From positions 91,589 through 155,588 of the forward strand of contig NZ_JSBW02000059.1 of assembly GCF_000772705.2 (NCBI RefSeq): a stretch of DNA of 64,000 nt, in the 5' to 3' direction. The translations under genes were made by a program, and so were the position numbers. Each line of letters starts with the position of its first letter. Within the stretch, counting starts at the first letter, position 1. Positions 32,024-41,514 of the stretch are shown here, piece by piece. Origin of the DNA: Xanthomonas vasicola (GTDB lineage Bacteria; Pseudomonadota; Gammaproteobacteria; Xanthomonadales; Xanthomonadaceae). The notes under the pieces are model-generated. The model worked only from the letters and a program-made list of their open reading frames with translations, made no database searches and was not told where the DNA came from.

Positions 32024-33127
32024 ATGTCGCAGCGCCAGTGGGTGGCCGCCGCCATCCAGAAGATCGAAGCCGATTTCAATCGTTCGGCCGACACCCACCT
32101 GATTCCGATGAACCTGCCGGGCTATCCGGGCATCGACCTGTACTTCAAGGACGAATCCAGCCACCCGACTGGCAGTCTCAAGCACCGTCTGGCGCGCTCG
32201 TTGTTTTTGTACGCGCTGACCAATGGCTGGCTGCGTGCCGGGCGCCCGGTGATCGAGGCGTCCAGTGGTTCCACCGCTATTTCCGAAGCGTATTTCGCGC
32301 GCTTGCTGGGCGTACCCTTCATTGCGGTGATGCCAGCCTCGACCTCGCCGGAAAAAATCGCCGCGATCGAATTCCAGGGCGGCCGTTGCCACCTGGTCGA
32401 GCGTGCCTGCGATCTGGACAGCGCCTCGCACCAGCTCGCACACGAGACCGGCGGGCACTTCATGGACCAGTTCACCTACGCCGAGCGTGCCACCGACTGG
32501 CGCGCCAACAACAACATCGCCGAATCGATCTTCAAGCAACTGACCGAAGAGCCGCACCCGATTCCGGACTGGATCGTCTGCAGCCCCGGCACCGGCGGTA
32601 CCAGCGCCACCTTGGGTCGCTACGTGCGCTATCGACGCCATGCCACCCGCATCCTGTGCGCGGACCCGGAAGTGTCGGTGTTCTTCGACGGCTATTGCCG
32701 CGCGGTGGACGGGCAGTGTCCGAAGGAGTTGGCCATCACCGGCGGCTCGCGCATCGAAGGCATTGGCCGCCCGCGGGTGGAATCGAGCTTCATTGCCAGC
32801 TGCGTGGATGTGATGATCAAGGTGCCCGATGCGCTGAGCCTGGCCGCGATGCGGCATGTCAGCGCCACGCTCGGCCGCCGCGTCGGTGGCTCCACCGGCA
32901 CCAATTTCGTCGGCGTATTGCAGGCCGCCCGCCGCATGCGCGAGGAGGGGCGGCAGGGTTCCATCGTCACCATCCTGTGCGATGCCGGCGAACGGTACGC
33001 GCACAGCTATTACGACCCGGCCTGGTACGTGGCTCGCGAGATCGATGTCAGTGACAGCGATGCCGCCATTGCGCTGGCCGTGAACGGCGGCGATTTGCCC
33101 GCCTTGCCTTGTGCGGCGCTGGAATGA
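32024..33127 (+). CDS. PLP-dependent cysteine synthase family protein
   Basis: The 367-residue enzyme belongs to the fold-type II PLP family. The Schiff-base lysine is in [14 protein letters not shown], the phosphate-binding glycine loop is [10 protein letters not shown], and the substrate loop is [15 protein letters not shown]. It differs from CysK/CysM in the EASSGSTA loop and may use another activated serine. The start [10 protein letters not shown] follows the tight leader of an in-frame upstream ATG. The M3 peptidase gene begins 44 bases later on the same strand. The exact substrate is not determined. Confidence 0.85.
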   Translation: MSQRQWVAAAIQKIEADFNRSADTHLIPMNLPGYPGIDLYFKDESSHPTGSLKHRLARSLFLYALTNGWLRAGRPVIEASSGSTAISEAYFARLLGVPFIAVMPASTSPEKIAAIEFQGGRCHLVERACDLDSASHQLAHETGGHFMDQFTYAERATDWRANNNIAESIFKQLTEEPHPIPDWIVCSPGTGGTSATLGRYVRYRRHATRILCADPEVSVFFDGYCRAVDGQCPKELAITGGSRIEGIGRPRVESSFIASCVDVMIKVPDALSLAAMRHVSATLGRRVGGSTGTNFVGVLQAARRMREEGRQGSIVTILCDAGERYAHSYYDPAWYVAREIDVSDSDAAIALAVNGGDLPALPCAALE

Positions 33128-33171
33128 CCGCCATATCGGGCAATCACCCAGTCCACTGCCGGAGCGCCTCC

Positions 33172-35196
33172 ATGACCAACCCGCTGCTCGATCTGTCCGG
33201 ACTGCCGTCCTTCGATGCGATCCGCCCTGAACACGTGGGCCCGGCAATCGACCAATTGCTCGCCGAGGCCGAGGCGGCAGTGAAAGCAGCCGAACAGGTC
33301 AGCCCAGTGCGCTGGGACAGCTTCGTGAGGCCGTTGGACGATGCCACCGAGCGGCTGTGGCGTGCGTGGGGGCAGGTGGGGCATCTGCAGGCGGTGGTCC
33401 ACACGCCGGAGCTGCGCGAGGCCTATAACAGCACTCTGCCCAAGGTGAGCCGCTTCGGCAGCGCGCTGGGCCAGAATCTGGCGCTGTATGCGCAATACAA
33501 GGCGCTGGCGCAATCGCCGCAAGCGGCGCACTTCGATGAAGCGCGTCGCAAGGTGCTGGCAAACGCGCTGCGCGATTTCCGCCTGGGCGGTGCCGAGCTC
33601 GATGACGAAGCCAAGGCGCGGTTTGCGCAAATCCAGGAAGAACTGTCGGCATTGGCGGCCAAGTTTTCGCAGAACGTGCTCGACGCCACCGATGCGTGGT
33701 CCTACGTCACCGAAGACGAAGCGCAGCTCTCCGGCCTGCCGGCTGAAGTCGTCGCCGCCGCACGCGCTGCCGCAGAAAAGGACGGCGTGCCAGGCTGGAA
33801 ATTCACCTTGCAAATGCCGTGTTATCTGCCGGTGCAAAGTGATGCGGACAGCCGCGAGTTGCGCGCGCTGCTGTATCGCGCCAATGCCGAGCGCGCGTCC
33901 GAATTTGGCGATGCCGCGCTGGACAACAGCGCCAACATCGATCGCATTCTGGCCTTGCGCGCCGAGTTGGCGCAGCTGCTTGGCTTTGCCAGTTACGCGG
34001 ACTATTCCGTCGCCACCAAGATGGCGCAAAGCCCCGATGAAGTGATGGGCTTTCTGCGCGATCTGGCCGTGCGTGCCAAGCCGCATGCGCAGTGCGACCG
34101 TGCCGAGCTGGAAGCCTTTGCGCGCGACGAACTGGGTCTGCACGAACTGCAGGCCTGGGATCTGGCGTACGCATCGGAAAAGCTCAAGCAGGCGCGTTAC
34201 AGCTTCTCCGAGCAGGAAGTGAAGCAGTACTTCACCGAACCGAAGGTGCTGGCTGGCCTATTCGATGTGATTCACAGCTTGTACGGGCTCTCCGTCAAAC
34301 CCGATAGCGCGCCGGTCTGGCATCCGGATGTGCGGTTTTACCGGCTGGAAGATGCGCAAGGCGCCCTGGTCGGCCAGTTCTATCTGGACCTGTACGCGCG
34401 TGAAGGCAAGCGTGGTGGTGCGTGGATGGACGACTGCCGCAATCGCCGCGAAACCGCCAACGGCGTGCAGACGCCATTGGTGTATCTGGTGTGCAACTTC
34501 GGCCGTGGCAGCGGCGACGCACCGGCCACCTTCCGTCATGGCGAAGTCACCACGCTGTTCCATGAAATGGGCCACGGCCTGCATCAGTTGCTGACACGTA
34601 TCGGCGAGCTGGGCGTAGCGGGTATCAACGGCGTGGAGTGGGATGCGGTGGAGCTGCCGAGCCAGTTCATGGAAAACTTCTGCTGGGAATGGGAACGCGT
34701 GCAGGCGATGACCGCGCATGTGCACACCGGCGAACCGCTGCCACGCAACCTGTTCGACCGTTTGCTGGCGGCGCGCAATTTCCAGAGCGGCATGTTCACC
34801 GTGCGCCAGCTGGAATTCGCTTTGTTCGACATGCAGCTGCACAGCAGTTTCGACCCGACGCAAGACAGCGTGCTGCAGCTGATTGAGCGCGTGCGCGACG
34901 AAGTGGCCGTCAATCGGCCGCCGGCGTGGAATCGCTTCCCGCATCAGTTCAGCCACATCTTCGCGGGCGGCTACGCAGCCGGCTATTACAGCTACAAATG
35001 GGCCGAAGTGCTCAGTGCCGATGCCTACGCTGCGTTCGAAGAAGCACCCGACCAGGTGGCCGACACTGGCGCACGTTTCCGCCATGAGGTGTTGTCGCGC
35101 GGCGGCAGCCGCAGTGCGGCCGATAACTTCCGCGCCTTCCGTGGGCGTGCGCCGAGCATCGATGCGTTGCTGCGGCACAACGGTATGGCGGGCTGA
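33172..35196 (+). CDS. prlC: Oligopeptidase A (M3 metallopeptidase)
   Basis: The 674-residue cytoplasmic zinc peptidase degrades short peptides, including cleaved signal peptides. The zinc motif HEMGHGLHQLL is intact, with the third ligand Glu expected in the NGVEWDAVELPSQF block downstream. Length matches the 680-residue E. coli OpdA. The start MTNPLLDLSGLP is chosen over an upstream ATG that reads into the preceding gene. A long hairpin follows the stop. Confidence 0.95.
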   Translation: MTNPLLDLSGLPSFDAIRPEHVGPAIDQLLAEAEAAVKAAEQVSPVRWDSFVRPLDDATERLWRAWGQVGHLQAVVHTPELREAYNSTLPKVSRFGSALGQNLALYAQYKALAQSPQAAHFDEARRKVLANALRDFRLGGAELDDEAKARFAQIQEELSALAAKFSQNVLDATDAWSYVTEDEAQLSGLPAEVVAAARAAAEKDGVPGWKFTLQMPCYLPVQSDADSRELRALLYRANAERASEFGDAALDNSANIDRILALRAELAQLLGFASYADYSVATKMAQSPDEVMGFLRDLAVRAKPHAQCDRAELEAFARDELGLHELQAWDLAYASEKLKQARYSFSEQEVKQYFTEPKVLAGLFDVIHSLYGLSVKPDSAPVWHPDVRFYRLEDAQGALVGQFYLDLYAREGKRGGAWMDDCRNRRETANGVQTPLVYLVCNFGRGSGDAPATFRHGEVTTLFHEMGHGLHQLLTRIGELGVAGINGVEWDAVELPSQFMENFCWEWERVQAMTAHVHTGEPLPRNLFDRLLAARNFQSGMFTVRQLEFALFDMQLHSSFDPTQDSVLQLIERVRDEVAVNRPPAWNRFPHQFSHIFAGGYAAGYYSYKWAEVLSADAYAAFEEAPDQVADTGARFRHEVLSRGGSRSAADNFRAFRGRAPSIDALLRHNGMAG

Positions 35197-35205
35197 GAGA
35201 GGTCG

Positions 35206-35248
35206 ACTCAGGTTTCAGGTGCAATACTTTTGTATTGAAAACCTGAGT
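35206..35248 (+). repeat. Long stem-loop after prlC
   Basis: ACTCAGGTTT (35206-35215) pairs with AAACCTGAGT (35239-35248), and inside it CAATAC pairs with GTATTG around TTTT. Only three T follow, so it may be a weak terminator or an mRNA-stabilising hairpin. Confidence 0.6.
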
Positions 35249-35274
35249 TTCTATCAGTATGTCCTCTCTTCCAT

Positions 35275-35800
35275 TTAAATATAATCAAGTAATTAGAATC
35301 AACGTCCAAGTGCAACACCCCGCCTTGACGTAGGGTATTGGCATGGGCACACGGTACAGGCACCTGGGTTCCGAAGAACGCGCTTTGCCTCAAATCGAAC
35401 TCGGTAACGGAATGAGCATCAACTCCCTTGCAAGGCGACTCAATCGCAGAGCGTCCACACTCTCGCGGACTTGTCCAAGGTGAGCCAGGAGTCTCTCGAC
35501 AACGTCGCCGACCTGATGAACGCCCGGCCACGGCAGACGCTTGGCTGGAAGACGCCCAACCAGGCGCTGGAAGAAGAGATCGCCCAATTCAACTCACATG
35601 TCGCACTTGCAAGTTGAGACTGCCGTATGTGCACTAATTTTGTTGTAAAAGCCATGCAGAAATCTGATTCTGTTAGCGGTGCACTTGATTATTGAGGTCG
35701 CTCTCTTTGATAGTTAAATATAATCAATTATGTGCACAGTGGTCGTTGTGAGCGCCATGCAATCGGCTGATTATTTTTGATAGTGCACTTTTATTATTTA
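35275..35800. repeat. AT-rich patch with paired imperfect direct repeats
   Basis: TTAAATATAATCAA occurs at 35275-35288 and 35714-35727, each preceded by a CTCTCTT-like sequence, so these repeats flank the IS30 remnant. A second pair, GCCATGCA...CTGATT...GTGCACTT...ATTATT, occurs near 35651-35693 and 35753-35799. The stretch is far richer in A and T than the rest of the window, which suggests acquired DNA. Confidence 0.6.
35343..35617 (+). pseudogene. IS30-family transposase remnant
   Basis: The first 40 codons read GTRYRHLGSEERALPQIELG and SINSLARRLNRRAST, the N-terminal helix-turn-helix of IS30-type transposases. From about 35460 another frame encodes the C-terminal end, VSQESLDNVADLMNARPRQT and LGWKTPNQALEEEIAQF, ending at a TGA. 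The central DDE region is missing, so an internal deletion of several hundred codons joined the two ends out of frame. It cannot move by itself. Confidence 0.8.
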
Positions 35801-35886
35801 AAATTTACTCGATCCTTAATGCGTCGATACATCATCAGTGAAGTGATCGATGCAGGCTTACAAGGAATTTATGCTGCGACCTTATG

Positions 35887-35925
35887 AAATTGCTGTTTTC
35901 TTATGTAAGAAATTGCTAGAGTCCG
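35887..35925 (+). promoter_or_regulatory. Possible operator/promoter before the alanine-rich gene
   Basis: The palindrome TTTCTTATGTAAGAAA lies about 45 bases before the ATG and is followed by TGCTAGAGT, a possible extended -10. No HrpX-type PIP box (TTCG-N16-TTCG) was seen. Confidence 0.35.
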
Positions 35926-35955
35926 CTTGTATCAAAACGAATCGGGAATACAACC

Positions 35956-36768
35956 ATGGTTATTGGCAACGTTTTATCCGTTACCTCGCATCCGACCGGC
36001 GGTATTGACGCGGCAGTGGATATTCCCGATCAGACAGCATCGGTGTCCACCACCTCGCCTGGGAAAAATGCGTTGTCTGGACTTGGGCGTGCACCGTCCC
36101 GTGCGGCGGCTCGAGCGCGTGCGGACGCTTCGGCGCAGTCTCAGCAGGCTGATGCGCCAGGTTTGCTGCAGCAGGTGGGCATCTATGGCGGGCCGCTGGT
36201 GGACGGGGCCGCATCCGGGCTCTCATTGGCCGCTGCGCAATTGTCCGCGTCGCAGCAGCAGCCCGCCAAGCTCACCGGTATCGTCAGTGGTGCATTGTGG
36301 GCTGCTGGCGCGGCCATCAGCCAGTGCGGCAACGTGCCCGCTAATTCGTTGGTCTCAAGCGCCAATGCGGTAGGCGCTGCCGCTGGCGTACTCAGCGCTC
36401 TGGCAACATCGATGACTGGAAGCGACAGCAGCCGCGTGGCGTATGCATCGGCGTCTGCCTGGGCATTGAATGGGGGAGCCAACTTGGTGCGTGCTGCCAC
36501 CGACACCGCTTCCGTTCTGCCGAGCCGGGTGCTGCAGGGTGTCAGTGGTGCAGCCAATATCGCATCTGCCGGACTTGCCGCTGCCGCCACTGCGGCCGCT
36601 GAAAAGGATGCGCCGGTCGAGGCGGTCAATCTCGGCACTGCTTCATCCGTGCTTTGGGGGGTCGGCGCGGTTGCCGCATTGGGATCGGCATGGATGGCAG
36701 GTCAGCGTGAAGCGCCGTCTGCAGCGATTGAGTCGCCCGATCATGTCCCCGTACCGCCCAGTCATTAG
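35956..36768 (+). CDS. Alanine-rich protein of unknown function with hydrophobic helices
   Basis: The 270-residue protein has a Ser/Thr/Pro/Ala-rich, polar first 65 residues with no signal peptide, an Arg-rich patch (RAPSRAAARARAD), then about six weakly hydrophobic Ala/Gly/Ser stretches (for example IVSGALWAAGAAIS, AVGAAAGVLSALATSM, VLWGVGAVAALGSAWM). The disordered start without a cleavable signal resembles type III secreted proteins, and the helices resemble membrane-inserting translocator or effector proteins, but no known effector is recognised. It lies in an AT-rich, IS-marked stretch, which suggests transfer. The coding part itself is GC-rich. Confidence 0.7.
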   Translation: MVIGNVLSVTSHPTGGIDAAVDIPDQTASVSTTSPGKNALSGLGRAPSRAAARARADASAQSQQADAPGLLQQVGIYGGPLVDGAASGLSLAAAQLSASQQQPAKLTGIVSGALWAAGAAISQCGNVPANSLVSSANAVGAAAGVLSALATSMTGSDSSRVAYASASAWALNGGANLVRAATDTASVLPSRVLQGVSGAANIASAGLAAAATAAAEKDAPVEAVNLGTASSVLWGVGAVAALGSAWMAGQREAPSAAIESPDHVPVPPSH

Positions 36769-36853
36769 TAGAGATCCAAGCGCCATCATGTAGGCAATCA
36801 AGGCGGTCTACATGACTGGCAGCGGTGATGGTCCTGTACTGGCGGAAAGATGT

Positions 36854-38062
36854 TTACACCCGGCCGAACACAAGTGCCGCGTTGGTGCCGCCAAAGCCGA
36901 AGCTATTGGACATCACCGTGTTCAACGTCGCTTCCTGGGTCTGCCGCAGGATCGGGAAACCTTCGGCGCGCGGATCGAGTTCTTCGATATGCGCCGAGCC
37001 GGCCATGAAGCCATCGCGCAGCATCAGCAGGCTGTAGATTGCCTCGTGCACGCTGGCAGCGCCTAGCGAGTGCCCGGACAGCCCCTTGGTTGAGGACAGC
37101 GGCGGTACGTTGTCGCCGAACACCTCGCGCACCGCGCCCAGTTCGGTGACATCGCCCAGTGGGGTGGAGGTGCCGTGCGTGTTGAGGTAATCGATTGGGC
37201 GATCCAGCCCCTGCATCGCCATGTGCATGCAGCGCACGGCACCTTCGCCGCTTGGCGCGACCATGTCGGCACCATCGGAGGTCACGCCATAGCCGAGCAG
37301 TTCGGCATGGATGCGTGCGCCGCGCGCGATAGCGTGGTCGTAGTCTTCCAGCACCAGCATGCCGCCGCCGCTGCCGATGACGAAGCCATCGCGCTGCGCA
37401 TCGTACGGGCGCGAGGCCACGGCGGGGCGATCGTTGAAGCCGGTCGACAGCGCGCCCATCGCATCGAACATCACGCTCATTGTCCAGTGCAATTCTTCGC
37501 CGCCACCGGCGAACATCACATCTTGGGCGCCATGCCGGATCAGATCCGCCGCCGCGCCGATGCAATGCGCCGACGTCGCGCAGGCAGCCGATAGCGAATA
37601 GCTCAGGCCACGGATCTTGAACGCGGTCGCCAACGATGCTGACACCGCCGAACACATCGTACGCGGCACCATGTACGGGCCCACCTTGCGCACGCCACGG
37701 TTGCGCAGCAGATCGGCGGTTTCCACCTGCCACTGGCTGGAGCCGCCGCCGGAGCCGGCAATCACGCCGGTGCGCAGCCCGCTGACCTGCTCGGCGTCCA
37801 GCCCGGCATCGGCGATCGCATCGCGCATTGCCAGATAGGCGTAAGCCGAGGCGTCGCCCATGAAGCGCTTGAGCTTGCGGTCGATCAGGCTGTCCAGATC
37901 CAGCGCCACCGCACCGCCTACCTGGCTGCGCAGACCTGCTTCAGCGTGATCGGGGAGCGCGGTGATGCCGGAGCGGCCCTCGCGCAAGGCGCTGGAGACG
38001 GTGTCCAGATCATTGCCCAGGCAGGAAGTGATGCCCATTCCGGTGACGACGACGCGACGCAT
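36854..38062 (-). CDS. fabB: 3-oxoacyl-ACP synthase I
   Basis: The 402-residue condensing enzyme extends acyl chains and with FabA makes unsaturated fatty acids. The catalytic Cys is in [14 protein letters not shown]; the two histidines are in [11 protein letters not shown] and LSGHSLGAA. Length equals E. coli FabB. Its ATG overlaps the fabA stop (TGATG), so translation is coupled. [18 protein letters not shown] is the expected N-terminus. Confidence 0.97.
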   Translation of the reverse strand: MRRVVVTGMGITSCLGNDLDTVSSALREGRSGITALPDHAEAGLRSQVGGAVALDLDSLIDRKLKRFMGDASAYAYLAMRDAIADAGLDAEQVSGLRTGVIAGSGGGSSQWQVETADLLRNRGVRKVGPYMVPRTMCSAVSASLATAFKIRGLSYSLSAACATSAHCIGAAADLIRHGAQDVMFAGGGEELHWTMSVMFDAMGALSTGFNDRPAVASRPYDAQRDGFVIGSGGGMLVLEDYDHAIARGARIHAELLGYGVTSDGADMVAPSGEGAVRCMHMAMQGLDRPIDYLNTHGTSTPLGDVTELGAVREVFGDNVPPLSSTKGLSGHSLGAASVHEAIYSLLMLRDGFMAGSAHIEELDPRAEGFPILRQTQEATLNTVMSNSFGFGGTNAALVFGRV

Positions 38063-38577
38063 CAGAAATTCTCCGTTGAAGTGAACATGCCCACACGCAG
38101 ATCCTTGGCGACGTAGATCTCGCGCCCGTCCACCAGCATGCGTGCATCGGACTGGGCCATCACCAGCTTGCGGTTGATCACCCGGCTGATATCGATTTCG
38201 TAACTGACCAATTTGGCGCTCGGCAACACCTGGCCGGTGAACTTGACCTCGCCGCAGCCTAACGCGCGGCCACGGCCCCCTGCGCCGATCCAGGTGAGGA
38301 AAAAGCCGGTGAGCTGCCACATTGCATCCAGGCCCAGGCAGCCTGGCATTACCGGGTCGCCGATGAAGTGGCAACCGAAGAACCACAGGTCCGGGCGAAT
38401 ATCCAGTTCGGCACGAATCACGCCCTTGCCATGCGCACCGCCGGTGTCGCTGATCTCGGTGATGCGGTCGAACATCAGCATCGGATCATTGGGCAAGCGG
38501 CCGCTGTCGGGTGCAAATAATTCCCCACGCGCGCTGGCCAGCAATTGGTCGCGCGAGTACGTGCTTTGACGAGTCAT
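38062..38577 (-). CDS. fabA: 3-hydroxydecanoyl-ACP dehydratase/isomerase
   Basis: The 171-residue enzyme both dehydrates 3-hydroxydecanoyl-ACP and isomerises the product, starting the unsaturated branch of fatty acid synthesis. The active-site His is in [14 protein letters not shown] and the Asp in CLGLDAMWQ. The length (171) equals E. coli FabA, and the ATG for [12 protein letters not shown] is preceded by AGGAAAC. fabA-fabB form a typical two-gene operon. Confidence 0.97.
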   Translation of the reverse strand: MTRQSTYSRDQLLASARGELFAPDSGRLPNDPMLMFDRITEISDTGGAHGKGVIRAELDIRPDLWFFGCHFIGDPVMPGCLGLDAMWQLTGFFLTWIGAGGRGRALGCGEVKFTGQVLPSAKLVSYEIDISRVINRKLVMAQSDARMLVDGREIYVAKDLRVGMFTSTENF

Positions 38578-38929
38578 GACGAACGTTTCCTGCAAGGAGC
38601 GAAAGGCGAGGCCGGGAAGGGTGCATGAGGTCGCGCGGTTCAATCAAACGTTTTATCCGTACGCATGCGTGCTGTTTTCAGCTGGTTGCGCAGTGCCGCA
38701 AGTCGTGCTGCGCGCGCAATCGCAACGCTCGGGCTTGCGTTGACGGGTTGACGGGTTGACGGTGGACGTGTGCGGTCGGCTGTGACGTTGGTGGAATCAA
38801 TGCGTACCCGTTGACGTTCGATGAGCGGTCGCGCTTGTTTTCAGGCAGGGTCGTGGTCCATCTCGACGCAAGGTGTGAGACAGCGCTGGCCTATCATGAG
38901 CGCAGGCCTGCGACAGAGAAACCCGTTTG
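38578..38929. other. Divergent intergenic stretch between fabA and dinB
   Basis: About 350 bases that must hold the fabAB and dinB promoters. No LexA-type SOS box was recognised before dinB. It contains an octamer tandem repeat described separately. Confidence 0.5.
38739..38762 (+). repeat. Triple tandem octamer GTTGACGG
   Basis: Three perfect head-to-tail copies of GTTGACGG, with related GTTGACG again about 50 bases on. Such octamers can change copy number by slippage; it lies between the divergent fabA and dinB starts. Confidence 0.75.
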
Positions 38930-40009
38930 ATGCGCAAGATCGTGCACGTGGACATGGATGCGTTCTACGCGTCCGTGGAGCAACGTGACGACCCTAGCCT
39001 GCGCGGCAAGCCGGTGGTGGTGGCCTGGCGCGGTGCGCGCTCGGTGGTGTGCGCGGCCTCCTACGAAGCGCGCACTTTCGGCATTCGCTCGGCGATGCCG
39101 GCCGTGCGCGCCGAGCGTCTGTGCCCGGATGCGATCTTCGTGCCGCCGGATTTTGCGCGCTACAAGGCGGTGTCGCGGCAAGTGCGCGAGATCTTCCACC
39201 GGCATACCGATCTGGTGGAGCCATTGTCGCTGGACGAGGCCTATCTGGATGTCACGCACGCCAAGACCGGCATGCAACTGGCTACCGAGATCGCGCAGCT
39301 GATCCGCACGCAGATTCGCGAAGAAACCCAGCTCACCGCATCGGCCGGCATCGCCCCGAACAAGTTCCTGGCCAAGATCGCGTCGGATTGGCGCAAGCCC
39401 GATGGCCAGTTCGTGATCGCACCCAGTCGCATCGACGCATTTTTGCTGCCGCTCAAGGTCAATCGCATTCCCGGCGTGGGCAAGGTGATGGATGGCAAGC
39501 TGGCGGCACTGGGCATCGTCACCGTGGCCGATCTGCGCCTGCGGCCATTGGAAGAATTGCAGGCGCATTTCGGCAGTTTCGGGCAGAGCCTGTATCGCCG
39601 CGCGCGTGGCATCGACGAGCGCCCGGTCGAGCCAGATCAAGAGGTGCAATCGGTCTCCTCGGAAGACACCTTCAGCGAAGATCTCCCGCTTGATGCGTTG
39701 GATCCGCACATCCTGCGGCTGGCGGGAAAAACCTGGCTCGCCACGCGCCGCACCGAGCGCATCGGCCGCACGGTGGTGCTGAAATTGAAGACCTCCAACT
39801 TTCGTATCCTGACGCGCTCCTACACGCCCGAGCAGCCACCTGCCTCGCAGGAGGCGCTGGCACAGATCGCGTTGTCGCTGACCCGCCGCGTGGAGATGCC
39901 TGCGCAGACGCGCTACCGCCTGGTCGGTGTTGGCCTGAGCGGTTTCAGCGATGTCGAAGAAGGTGCGGTGCAGGGGCAGCTGTTTGGCGAAATGCCGCAG
40001 GCGGAGTGA
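38930..40009 (+). CDS. dinB: DNA polymerase IV
   Basis: The 359-residue Y-family lesion-bypass polymerase. Catalytic carboxylates are in VHVDMDAFYASVEQ (start of chain) and PLSLDEAYLDV (about residue 100). The little-finger domain ends in a short region without a clear QL-F clamp-binding motif except QGQLFGEM near the C-terminus, which fits. MRKIVHVDMD is the start; a TTG one codon upstream is not needed. Confidence 0.96.
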   Translation: MRKIVHVDMDAFYASVEQRDDPSLRGKPVVVAWRGARSVVCAASYEARTFGIRSAMPAVRAERLCPDAIFVPPDFARYKAVSRQVREIFHRHTDLVEPLSLDEAYLDVTHAKTGMQLATEIAQLIRTQIREETQLTASAGIAPNKFLAKIASDWRKPDGQFVIAPSRIDAFLLPLKVNRIPGVGKVMDGKLAALGIVTVADLRLRPLEELQAHFGSFGQSLYRRARGIDERPVEPDQEVQSVSSEDTFSEDLPLDALDPHILRLAGKTWLATRRTERIGRTVVLKLKTSNFRILTRSYTPEQPPASQEALAQIALSLTRRVEMPAQTRYRLVGVGLSGFSDVEEGAVQGQLFGEMPQAE

Positions 40010-40151
40010 CTGCAAGCCACTGTGCGTTGCGTGCGGCATGTGTCGCTGACTGCATCAATGTGTGCAGCGAGTAATCCACAGTGCTCACGCTGACGCGCGC
40101 TGCATGCGGCACTGCGGACACTGCGGCTCCCCCACACACGAGACCGTCCGA

Positions 40152-40802
40152 ATGTTTGCGTATTCGCTGGTGATCTTCGATTTGGACGGCACGCTCGTGG
40201 ACAGCGCGCCCAATATCGCCGAGGCGCTCAACGGCACCTTGCAGGAGCTCGGGCTGCAGCATTTCAGCGAAGCCACGATCCGCAGTTGGATCGGCGAAGG
40301 CGTGCATGTGTTGCTTGCCACCGCATTGCGCGAAGCCGGCAGTACCCGCGACGCCGATGCGGCAATGCCGGTGATGATGCGCCATTACGAAGCGAGTCTG
40401 CTGCACAATCCGCAATTGTATCCCGGCGTTGCCGAGGCGCTGATGGGCTTGCGCGATGCCGGCGTCACGCTGGCGTTATGCACCAACAAGCCCTCGCATC
40501 TTATCGCACCGTTGCTGGAACATCTGGGCATCGCCGCGCACTTCAGCAGTGTGCTGGGCGGCGATTCCTTGCCGCAGCGCAAGCCCGACCCGGCACCGCT
40601 GCTGCAGCTTGCCAGACACTTCCAGCGCAGCCCGCAGCAATGCCTGATGGTCGGCGATTCGGCCACCGACGCTGCTGCCGCAAACGCCGCCGATATGCCG
40701 CTGGCGATGGTGCGTTACGGTTACCTGCGTGGCTTCGATGTGCAGACCTCCGGTGCGGTGGCCATCATGGACGACATGCGTGAGCTGCTTGCGTTGACGT
40801 AA
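40152..40802 (+). CDS. gph: Phosphoglycolate phosphatase (HAD family)
   Basis: The 216-residue HAD hydrolase has motif I IFDLDGTLVDSAP, motif II CTNKPSH, the Lys in QRKPDPAPL and motif IV MVGDSATDAAAA. It removes phosphate from 2-phosphoglycolate formed during DNA repair and oxygenation. It follows dinB by 142 bases on the same strand, which would suit a role in clearing DNA-repair products. Substrate specificity within this subfamily is inferred. Confidence 0.88.
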   Translation: MFAYSLVIFDLDGTLVDSAPNIAEALNGTLQELGLQHFSEATIRSWIGEGVHVLLATALREAGSTRDADAAMPVMMRHYEASLLHNPQLYPGVAEALMGLRDAGVTLALCTNKPSHLIAPLLEHLGIAAHFSSVLGGDSLPQRKPDPAPLLQLARHFQRSPQQCLMVGDSATDAAAANAADMPLAMVRYGYLRGFDVQTSGAVAIMDDMRELLALT

Positions 40803-41115
40803 TTTGGAATTGCGCGTCGCATCAACCGATGCGGCGCCAGCGTGCATGACTGCAGCAGGCGCAAGGTCAGGCGTTTGCACTAAGGCGGATCACTATGTCG
40901 AGCCGAATATTGAGCCGACCGGCCTGTTCCGCTGAGCGACTAGCAGCATCGGCACACCGCGGTGAGCCACCACAGCCAACATGTGATGTGATCAGTCAAT
41001 GCGGCGTCGTGCTCTAAACGGATCACGCGAAGTTCAAGGCGATACTGCATGCATCAGCGCGCGCATGAACCCAAACAAGAGCGTACCGCACCGATCACCG
41101 ATCGCTTGAGCTAAC
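40803..41115. other. Intergenic stretch after gph
   Basis: About 313 bases between converging genes. CGCATC (40818-40823) pairs with GATGCG (40828-40833), a small GC-rich hairpin 15 bases past the gph stop and without a T run. No gene is supported. Confidence 0.5.
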
Positions 41116-41514
41116 TCAATCGTCCCGTGCGTGGTCTGCATCTGCTGCGTCATCGAAGTCGGACGCAATGTCTGCATCGCCGTGCGTATCGTCGTTATCG
41201 GCGCGTGCGTAGTGCACGGTTTCCACCGGCCCGCCGATGGCGCGGCCGCGCACCGGCAGCAGTGCGCTGGCGGCTTCGTATTCGGCCAGCAACGCATGGC
41301 GTCGTGCTTCCGGCACATCCTGCCAATGACAATCGGTCAACGCGCCTTCCAGCGAATACAGCAGATTGAGGCTGGGCTTGAAGCCCGCGCGGCGCACTTT
41401 GACGAACGCGCCCACCGCACCCACCGCCTGCAGGTCCTGCTGCGTGCGCAGCCCGACCTGGCGCAGCCATGCTGCGCTCTTCGGGCCGATGTTGCGCATC
41501 CGCTCGGTGGTCAC
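41116..41514 (-). CDS. TfoX C-terminal-domain protein
   Basis: The 132-residue protein begins with the TfoX C-terminal domain (MRNIGPKSAAWLRQVGLRTQ, then DLQAVGAVGAFVKVRR), a helix-hairpin-helix-like fold, and has an acidic tail rich in Asp. The TfoX N-terminal domain is absent. In other bacteria TfoX/Sxy regulates natural competence with CRP, but proteins with only this domain are of unknown role. Its start overlaps the fRMsr stop by 4 bases. Confidence 0.85.
   Translation of the reverse strand: MTTERMRNIGPKSAAWLRQVGLRTQQDLQAVGAVGAFVKVRRAGFKPSLNLLYSLEGALTDCHWQDVPEARRHALLAEYEAASALLPVRGRAIGGPVETVHYARADNDDTHGDADIASDFDDAADADHARDD

Noticed and set aside
35800..35955. HrpX PIP box before the alanine-rich gene
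   Set aside because: No TTCG-N16-TTCG pair was found, so type III regulon membership is not supported by sequence.
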